Of a stretch of 6,828 nucleotides of DNA, positions 1-4,845 are shown piece by piece. The notes below the pieces were generated by a model. That model did no database searches and was not told the origin of the DNA. It worked only from the letters and a program-made list of their open reading frames with translations. Source of the DNA: Caulobacteraceae bacterium (GTDB lineage: Bacteria > Pseudomonadota > Alphaproteobacteria > Caulobacterales > Caulobacteraceae). Location: the NCBI GenBank assembly GCA_025351125.1, contig JANXWN010000026.1, positions 1 to 6,828 of the forward strand, given 5' to 3'. Position 1 is the stretch's first letter. Every line of letters begins with the position of its first letter. Position numbers and translations under genes: made by a program.

Positions 1-768
1 GTGAAGCGGCTCGCGGCCGTCGCCCCGCCGGTTGTTTTAATGGTTGGCCTGTTGGCGGTTTGGGAAGTGGCGTGCCGGATCAATCACACACCAGCCTACC
101 TCCTACCGCCGCCGTCGGCGATCGCAATGGCTCTAACGGAAAACGCCGTCATCCTGGCCTTGTCCGGATGGCGCACCCTGGCCATGGCGCTGGACGCGCT
201 GGCGGCCTCCATCGTATTCGGCGGCGGCTTAGCTCTGCTCCTTTCGTTGAGCCGCACCCTGGATCAAGCGGTGCGACCTCTGGCCACGGCCCTGCAAGTT
301 ACGCCGGTGGTAGCTATCGCGCCGCTGGTGGTGATCTGGATGGGCGTTGATCATCCCGACCGGGCGATCATTGTTTTGGCGGCCATCGTGGCATTCTTTC
401 CAATTTTCTCAGGGACGGCGCGGGGCCTCGCCTCCGCCGAGCCGGATTTGGAGCGCCTGTTCGATCTCTATGGCGCGACGCGTTTGCAACGCCTGACCCG
501 CCTGCGCCTCCCGGCGGCCCTGCCGTTCATCATCGAGGGTGCGAAGGTTGCTTCGGGGCTCGCTATTATCGGCGCCGTTGTGGCTGAATTTGTCGCCGGC
601 TCCGGCGGCGCTCAGGGTTTGGCATGGCGCATCCTCGAAGCCGGAAACCGCCTGCAAACCGCCAAAATGTTCGCCGCCATCGTCGCCCTGGCCATCATGG
701 CGGCGGGCGTGCATTGGGTGTTTCAGGGCCTCGAACAACGGGGACTGAAGTGGTGGCGGGGGCGGTAG
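1..768 (+). CDS. ABC transporter permease, SsuC/TauC-type
   Basis: This is the inner-membrane subunit of an ABC importer of the nitrate/sulfonate/taurine-like type, expected to work with an ATPase and a periplasmic binding protein that are not in the window. The 255-residue product has about six hydrophobic segments (roughly residues 5-24, 62-84, 98-116, 121-141, 183-203 and 222-244). An EAA-type cytoplasmic loop lies at about 154-175 (LYGAT followed by RLPAALPF), where the ATPase docks. The N-terminal pattern, a first membrane helix then PPPSAIAMAL, and the C-terminal KMFAAIVAL followed by LEQRGLKWW are typical of this family, so the protein appears complete. The GTG start is the first base of the window. 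It reads GTGA, so a TGA stop of an upstream gene could overlap it by four bases, which would fit an operon. The substrate cannot be told from the permease; sulfonates, thiamine precursors and other small molecules are all possible. Confidence 0.88.
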   Translation: MKRLAAVAPPVVLMVGLLAVWEVACRINHTPAYLLPPPSAIAMALTENAVILALSGWRTLAMALDALAASIVFGGGLALLLSLSRTLDQAVRPLATALQVTPVVAIAPLVVIWMGVDHPDRAIIVLAAIVAFFPIFSGTARGLASAEPDLERLFDLYGATRLQRLTRLRLPAALPFIIEGAKVASGLAIIGAVVAEFVAGSGGAQGLAWRILEAGNRLQTAKMFAAIVALAIMAAGVHWVFQGLEQRGLKWWRGR

Positions 769-780
769 GGTGAATGGGCG

Positions 781-1416
781 CTAGGTCAACATTGGCGGCA
801 GGTCAGGGTCGGCCTTGGCCATCGCACGTTGATAGGCTGACCGCGCGCCGATGCGTTGCAGATAGGTCCTGATGTTGGGGTAGGGGGTCAAATCCCGCGG
901 GGCGAAGGCGCGCATGGTGGTCAGGGGAAAGACCATGATGATGTCGGCCGCCGTGAACGCGTCGCCGGCGAAATAAGCAGCCTCGCCCAGGCGCTTTTCG
1001 ACCATGGCGTGGGCCGTGTCGCTTCGCGCCTTGAGGGCCTGTACCGCGTCGCCGCTGACGCCGAGAATTCCGACCACGAGATCAACCATGCCGGCGGGCA
1101 TGAACGAGCCGTTGGCGAAGTGAAACCAAAACAGGTAATCGGGGTAATTGGGTTTGTCCGCGGCGACAGCCAGGGCGCCCTTGCCGTACTTGGTGATGAT
1201 ATACTCCATGATCGCTCCGGTTTCGCCGAGCGTCAGAGCGCCGTCGGTAATCACTGGCGCGGTGCCGAAGGGGCTTAGAGCCTTGTAGGCCGCCGGGGCC
1301 ATGCGCGTGACCGGATCGCGGTCATATTTCACGAAAGCGTAGGGGATCGCGAGTTCTTCGCACAGCCAGACGATCCGGTCCGATTGCGATACGCCGAGAT
1401 GGTGGACGGTGAGCAT
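781..1416 (-). CDS. Glutathione S-transferase family protein
   Basis: The 211-residue cytosolic protein has the two-domain GST layout. An N-terminal thioredoxin-like fold covers about residues 1-80 and an all-helical domain about 90-205. In the first domain, APVI contains the conserved cis-proline (P54). ET at 65-66 occupies the place of the usual Glu-Ser pair that holds the gamma-glutamyl group of glutathione; Thr for Ser is a mild substitution. Serines 10 and 12 (GVSQS) lie where GSTs carry their thiol-activating Ser, Tyr or Cys. TAAD at 155-158, after FAGD, is the N-capping box of the helical core. The start region and the LSPFGTAPV segment recall the GTT1-like subgroup, but this is by eye. 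The ATG has a good Shine-Dalgarno sequence. The gene lies 66 bases after rsuA on the same strand, so it may be the last gene of that operon or have its own promoter. The substrate is unknown. Confidence 0.9.
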   Translation of the reverse strand: MLTVHHLGVSQSDRIVWLCEELAIPYAFVKYDRDPVTRMAPAAYKALSPFGTAPVITDGALTLGETGAIMEYIITKYGKGALAVAADKPNYPDYLFWFHFANGSFMPAGMVDLVVGILGVSGDAVQALKARSDTAHAMVEKRLGEAAYFAGDAFTAADIIMVFPLTTMRAFAPRDLTPYPNIRTYLQRIGARSAYQRAMAKADPDLPPMLT

Positions 1417-1422
1417 GGCGGG

Positions 1423-1431
1423 CTTCCTCTC
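1423..1431 (-). promoter_or_regulatory. Ribosome binding site of the GST gene
   Basis: Read on the minus strand this is GAGAGGAAG, ending six bases before the ATG at 1414-1416. The AGGA core is eight bases from the start. It is a good match to the Shine-Dalgarno consensus and supports this start codon. Confidence 0.7.
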
Positions 1432-1433
1432 GA

Positions 1434-1439
1434 ACTATA
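1434..1439 (-). promoter_or_regulatory. Possible -10 element before the GST gene
   Basis: TATAGT on the minus strand matches five of six bases of the TATAAT consensus and lies in the 66-base gap between rsuA and the GST gene. No convincing -35 hexamer stands 16-18 bases upstream. A transcript starting six to eight bases downstream would begin inside the ribosome binding site at 1423-1431, which weakens the case. The rest of the gap (1440-1482) shows no other clear signal. Confidence 0.2.
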
Positions 1440-1482
1440 GCCTGGAAAGATAGACTACGAACCGGACCTAACGGCAATCAAA

Positions 1483-2229
1483 TCAGTTTTGATCCGGCGT
1501 GAATACCGCGGAAAGCTGCGCCGCGCTAATGACCCGATGGTGTCCCGGCGCCAAGTCCTGGGGCAAGTCCAATGCCCCGATCCGATCGCGGTGCAGGGCT
1601 GTCACATGATTACCGACGGCGGCGAACATGCGGCGCACCTGATGATAGCGGCCTTCGGTGATGGTCAGGAAGGCGGTGGTATCGGATAACGGCTCGAGAT
1701 TTGCGGGAGCGAGGGGATTGGATTCACCCTCAAGGACGAGGGTTCCGGCGACGAACAAGGCCGCCTCGGTTCCCGCCAAAGGGCGATCCACGGTGACGCG
1801 GTAGCGTTTGGGCACATGATGGCGCGGCGATATGACCCTGTGCAACAGGCCCCCGTCGTCGGTGATCAGCAACAGGCCCGTGGTTTCGGCGTCCAAACGA
1901 CCAATCGTGGACAGTACCGGGTCGCGCGCCCGCCAGCGCTCCGGCAAAAGTTCATACAGGCTGCGTCCGATTTCGCGATGCGAACACACCACGCCCAGCG
2001 GCTTGTGCAGGATCAAGGTCAGCGGAGCCGGCGGATCGAGCGGCGCGCCGCGCACGGTCATGCGCGTTGCTAGGTCGGCGACCACCGCCAACCTTTGGCC
2101 GATATCGCGCAGGGTTTTTCCGTCCAGCACGACTTTGCCGGCGCCGATCAAACCCTGAACCTCGCGCCGCGTGCCGTACCCCAGGTTGGCCAGCAGACGA
2201 TCCAGCCGCGCCGTTGGCGCCTTGCTCAT
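1483..2229 (-). CDS. rsuA: 16S rRNA pseudouridine(516) synthase RsuA
   Basis: This enzyme converts uridine 516 of 16S rRNA, in the 530-loop region of the small subunit, to pseudouridine. The 248-residue protein has an N-terminal S4-like RNA-binding domain (about 7-60, starting RLDRLLANLG). The catalytic domain of the RsuA/RluB/E/F family follows. LHKPLGVVCS lies at 74-83. IGRLDAETTGLLL contains the catalytic aspartate D113. SPRHHVPKRY lies at 134-143 and EGRYHQVRRMFAAVGNH at 192-208. SPRHH and the RYHQVRRMFAAVGNHV stretch followed by LHRDRIG resemble E. coli RsuA more than RluB, RluE or RluF, which act on 23S rRNA, though the substrate position is inferred. The ATG overlaps the rsmC stop codon in the sequence ATGA (2226-2229), indicating translational coupling. 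Only a weak GAGGCG (2235-2240) precedes the start. The length is slightly above the E. coli protein (231 residues). Confidence 0.9.
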   Translation of the reverse strand: MSKAPTARLDRLLANLGYGTRREVQGLIGAGKVVLDGKTLRDIGQRLAVVADLATRMTVRGAPLDPPAPLTLILHKPLGVVCSHREIGRSLYELLPERWRARDPVLSTIGRLDAETTGLLLITDDGGLLHRVISPRHHVPKRYRVTVDRPLAGTEAALFVAGTLVLEGESNPLAPANLEPLSDTTAFLTITEGRYHQVRRMFAAVGNHVTALHRDRIGALDLPQDLAPGHHRVISAAQLSAVFTPDQN

Positions 2230-3167
2230 CGACGCGCCTCGAACAGCTTGAACCCGTTGGCGCGAGCGAGAGGCGTCACGGTGGCGAAGTGTTGCGCCAG
2301 GCTCGCCTCATAGGGCAGCGCTATATTCGCGACCAACCAGCAGGCCCCGCCGCGCCTGAGCATGGCTGCGGCTGACGCGATAAAGGCCTGCCCCAAAAAG
2401 CGATCTTCGTCGCCGCCCTGGTGAAAAGGCGGATTCGTGATGACAAAATCCAGATCGGTCAGACCCGGCGCCGGCTGACGCAGGTCGTGTTGGAGAAAGC
2501 TCGCGCGGGGATCGTCGATGTTCCGGCGCGCCAAATCGACGGCCCGCCGGTCGAGGTCGATCAACGTCAAGGCCGTGACGTCGGAAGAAGCCAGCACCGC
2601 GCGAGCCAAGACGCCTGACCCGCAACCCAAATCCGCCCCGCGTCCCGCGAGCGCGGGCGCCGCGTCCAGCAACAACGCGCTGCCGGAATCAATCCGGTCC
2701 CACGCGAACAGACCCGGCTGCGACCAAAGGTTTAGACTGTCGACGAGGCGCGGCTCGCCGTCAGCAATGGCGTCGGCCAGACCGACCGGAGCATCCGGAC
2801 GGCGCAGTGCGCATACCCGGTGATGCCGTCGCGCCGTTTCATTCACGGTGCCGCCGAACATTTCCAATTCCTTACGAAGCCGCGACCCGCCCTTATCCTT
2901 GACGGCGAGAACCACCAGGTTCCCGCCGGGGGTCAAGGTCCGCAGACCGTGTGCGAGGGTATAACGACGCTCCAGCGTCCCTGGCGGCGCGGCGACGACG
3001 AGGCGGTTCAAACTCCCGTCGGGAAGCGACTCGATGGCGACCCCATGCAAGCTGAAGGGGGAGAGCTGGACTGCGCCGTGCCCAACCGGCGCGAGTTCGG
3101 GCCAGGGGGCGCCGTAAACGGCTTCACTTCCTAAAAAAGGGAAGGAGAAAGCGGCGCTCGAGGTCAC
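2226..3167 (-). CDS. rsmC: 16S rRNA (guanine-1207-N2)-methyltransferase RsmC type
   Basis: This is an S-adenosylmethionine-dependent methyltransferase predicted to make m2G1207 in helix 34 of 16S rRNA. The 313-residue protein has the duplicated layout of RsmC. A degenerate N-terminal methyltransferase-like domain (about 45-125) has no glycine-rich SAM loop. The active C-terminal domain begins at SQPGLFAWDRIDSGSALLL (149-167). It carries the SAM-binding motif DLGCGSG (179-185), an acidic end to strand 2 (LIDLD, 202-206) and the catalytic NPPFH (245-249). The C-terminal VANIALPYE (279-287) and FKLFEA are also typical of RsmC. RlmG, the 23S rRNA m2G1835 enzyme, has the same fold and is the main alternative; gene context with rsuA favours a 16S role but does not prove it. 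The start is GTG at 3165-3167, overlapping the prfC stop as GTGA and preceded by a perfect AAGGAG. The gene is the middle member of a tightly coupled trio. Confidence 0.87.
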   Translation of the reverse strand: MTSSAAFSFPFLGSEAVYGAPWPELAPVGHGAVQLSPFSLHGVAIESLPDGSLNRLVVAAPPGTLERRYTLAHGLRTLTPGGNLVVLAVKDKGGSRLRKELEMFGGTVNETARRHHRVCALRRPDAPVGLADAIADGEPRLVDSLNLWSQPGLFAWDRIDSGSALLLDAAPALAGRGADLGCGSGVLARAVLASSDVTALTLIDLDRRAVDLARRNIDDPRASFLQHDLRQPAPGLTDLDFVITNPPFHQGGDEDRFLGQAFIASAAAMLRRGGACWLVANIALPYEASLAQHFATVTPLARANGFKLFEARR

Positions 3168-4753
3168 CCGCGCTCCTTGGTTCGCTCGAACGCCACCTTA
3201 GCAAACCGTTCCGACAAATAGCCGATTTCCCACGCGGATTTGGCGAGAAACACTGCTTGACCGTCGATATCTTCGGCCATGGCGCTGCGGTGTTTCGAGA
3301 TGAAGTCCTCCACGTCGACCTTGTCGCCTACCAACCAACGCGCTTCCGCATAGGGGGCGGACTCGAAAACGACGTCGAGAGCGTATTCACCGCTCAAGCG
3401 ATCGGCCATGACTTCAAACTGCAACGGCCCGACCGCGCCGACGATGAAATCGGCCCCCAGGGCCGGTCGAAACAATTGCGTCACCCCTTCCTCCGCCAAG
3501 CCTTCCAGGGCTTTTTTCAGGTGTTTGGCTTTCAGCGGATCCTTAACGCGTACCCGTTGCAGGATTTCCGGCGCGAAATTGGGCAGGCCCGCGAAGCGCA
3601 ATGTTCCCGACTCCGACAAACTGTCGCCGACCCGCAAGACGCCATGATTGGGAATGCCGATGACGTCTCCAGCGTAGGCTTCCTCCGCCAATTCCCGATC
3701 CGATGCGAAGAACATAATTGGCGCGTTGACGCTCATCTGCCGCCCGGTGTTCTGCACCTTCAATTTCATCCCACGATGAAAACGTCCCGACGTGACGCGG
3801 ACAAACGCAATTCGGTCGCGATGGTTAGGATCCATGTTGGCTTGAATTTTGAACACAAAACCCGAAACTTCGTCGTCGCCCGGCGCGGCATGGGTCTCAG
3901 CGCCCCCGCGTTTGGCCTTAACCATCCCCGGCGGTGGGGCGTAGGCGCCGAGGGTCTCCAAAAGTTGATTGACCCCAAAATGCCGCAGCGCCGAGCCGAA
4001 CAGCACCGGCGTCATATGTCCTTCGAGAAAACTTTGCGGATCAAACGGTTTGGATGCCTCCTGCACCAACATGCCCCCCTCGGCGGCCTCCTCGCGTTCT
4101 TCGGGATCGAGCAGCACGTCCATGGCGTTTGACCGTAAGGCGACCGCGGCGGGGTGGTCCGCCGCGTGCCTTTGAAACGGCAGGAATTTATCATGCCGCA
4201 AATCGATCATTCCCTTAAATCTATTGCCGGAACCCGCTGGCCAAAAAAGCGGCGCCGGATCTAAGGCTAGCTTCGAGGCAATCTCGTCCAACAGGGCGAA
4301 GGGGTCTAAAGCCTCGCGGTCCATCTTATTAATAAAGGTGATGATCGGGATGTCGCGCAAACGACAAACCTCAAACAATTTCAAAGTCTGCGGCTCGATA
4401 CCTTTAGCGGCGTCCAATACCATCACCGCGGCGTCGGCGGCTGTTAACGTCCGATAGGTGTCTTCGGAAAAGTCTTCGTGGCCTGGGGTGTCGAGCAGGT
4501 TGAACATCAGGCCGGCGTGATCAAAGGTCATGGCGCTGGCCGAAACGGAAATGCCGCGTTCCCGCTCGATCTTCATCCAATCGGAGCGCGTGCGCCTTTG
4601 CTCCCCGCGGGCGCGCACCGCGCCGGCGGCCCTGATCGCGCCGCCGGCAAGCAAAAGGTTTTCGGTCAGGGTCGTTTTGCCGGCGTCGGGGTGGCTAATG
4701 ATAGCAAAGGTGCGCCGGCGGGCGGCTTCGGCGGCGGGGGAGGAAGGCGACAT
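3164..4753 (-). CDS. prfC: Peptide chain release factor 3 (RF3)
   Basis: RF3 is a translational GTPase that removes RF1 or RF2 from the ribosome after peptide release. The 529-residue product equals the length of E. coli RF3. The G domain holds SHPDAGKTT (P-loop, 20-28), RERGISV (switch I/G2, 64-70), DTPGHEDF (G3, 88-95) and NKMD (G4, 142-145), with FGSAL (252-256) in the G5 position. SDWMKIE (57-63), WPAGSGNRFKG (171-181) and FKIQANMDPNHRDR (301-314) mark RF3 rather than EF-G. The C-terminal domains keep GLPNFAPE, RVKDPLK and FIVGAVGPLQFEV. I chose the ATG at 4751-4753 because homology starts here. The frame stays open to 5047, but that part lies antisense to uvrD and shows no family resemblance. 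An ATG at 4832-4834 (27 residues more) is a less likely alternative. No Shine-Dalgarno sequence precedes the chosen start. The gene heads the prfC-rsmC-rsuA unit. Confidence 0.95.
   Translation of the reverse strand: MSPSSPAAEAARRRTFAIISHPDAGKTTLTENLLLAGGAIRAAGAVRARGEQRRTRSDWMKIERERGISVSASAMTFDHAGLMFNLLDTPGHEDFSEDTYRTLTAADAAVMVLDAAKGIEPQTLKLFEVCRLRDIPIITFINKMDREALDPFALLDEIASKLALDPAPLFWPAGSGNRFKGMIDLRHDKFLPFQRHAADHPAAVALRSNAMDVLLDPEEREEAAEGGMLVQEASKPFDPQSFLEGHMTPVLFGSALRHFGVNQLLETLGAYAPPPGMVKAKRGGAETHAAPGDDEVSGFVFKIQANMDPNHRDRIAFVRVTSGRFHRGMKLKVQNTGRQMSVNAPIMFFASDRELAEEAYAGDVIGIPNHGVLRVGDSLSESGTLRFAGLPNFAPEILQRVRVKDPLKAKHLKKALEGLAEEGVTQLFRPALGADFIVGAVGPLQFEVMADRLSGEYALDVVFESAPYAEARWLVGDKVDVEDFISKHRSAMAEDIDGQAVFLAKSAWEIGYLSERFAKVAFERTKERG
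3173..3178 (-). promoter_or_regulatory. Ribosome binding site of rsmC inside the prfC 3' end
   Basis: AAGGAG on the minus strand lies five bases before the GTG at 3165-3167, within the last codons of prfC. It decides the unusual GTG start and shows that rsmC can recruit ribosomes itself, as well as by coupling to prfC termination. Confidence 0.8.
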
Positions 4754-4845
4754 GCGCGGGCGATAGCGTGCGCGGTCCCGCAAGGCAAACACAGTTGCCG
4801 CAAAGTCATAGCGCCGCGGGCGCCCGTGCTCCATATGTTCCACCA
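4754..4845. promoter_or_regulatory. Divergent prfC/uvrD intergenic promoter region
   Basis: This 92-base gap separates two divergent genes, so promoters for both are expected here or just inside the opposite gene. For prfC, the minus strand has TTGCCT (4788 down to 4783; four of six -35 bases), a 17-base spacer and TATCGC (4765 down to 4760; three of six -10 bases), six bases before the ATG. That geometry would give a nearly leaderless transcript. For uvrD, TATGTT (4834-4839; four of six) lies six bases before the ATG, but no -35 element stands at the right distance. GC-rich palindromes CCGCGG (4814-4819) and GGGCGCCC (4818-4825) overlap in the middle; they could be operator half-sites or simple composition. 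The region's role is inferred from gene orientation; the individual elements are weak. Confidence 0.5.

Noticed and set aside
856..1278. 140-codon open frame on the plus strand opposite the GST gene
   Set aside because: It is antisense to a gene with strong family features and has low-complexity Gly, Val and Arg content typical of shadow frames.
1477..1493. Inverted repeat ATCAAA-5 bases-TTTGAT around the rsuA stop codon
   Set aside because: The six-base stem is almost all A/T, with no following T-run and no GC clamp, so it does not qualify as an intrinsic terminator and could arise by chance.
3257..4132. 291-codon open frame on the plus strand opposite prfC
   Set aside because: It is a shadow of a clearly homologous RF3 gene, with no recognisable domain, no ribosome binding site seen and the composition expected of antisense frames in GC-rich DNA.
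4012..4194. Small minus-strand frame within prfC
   Set aside because: It lies in another frame of RF3 and has no independent coding evidence.
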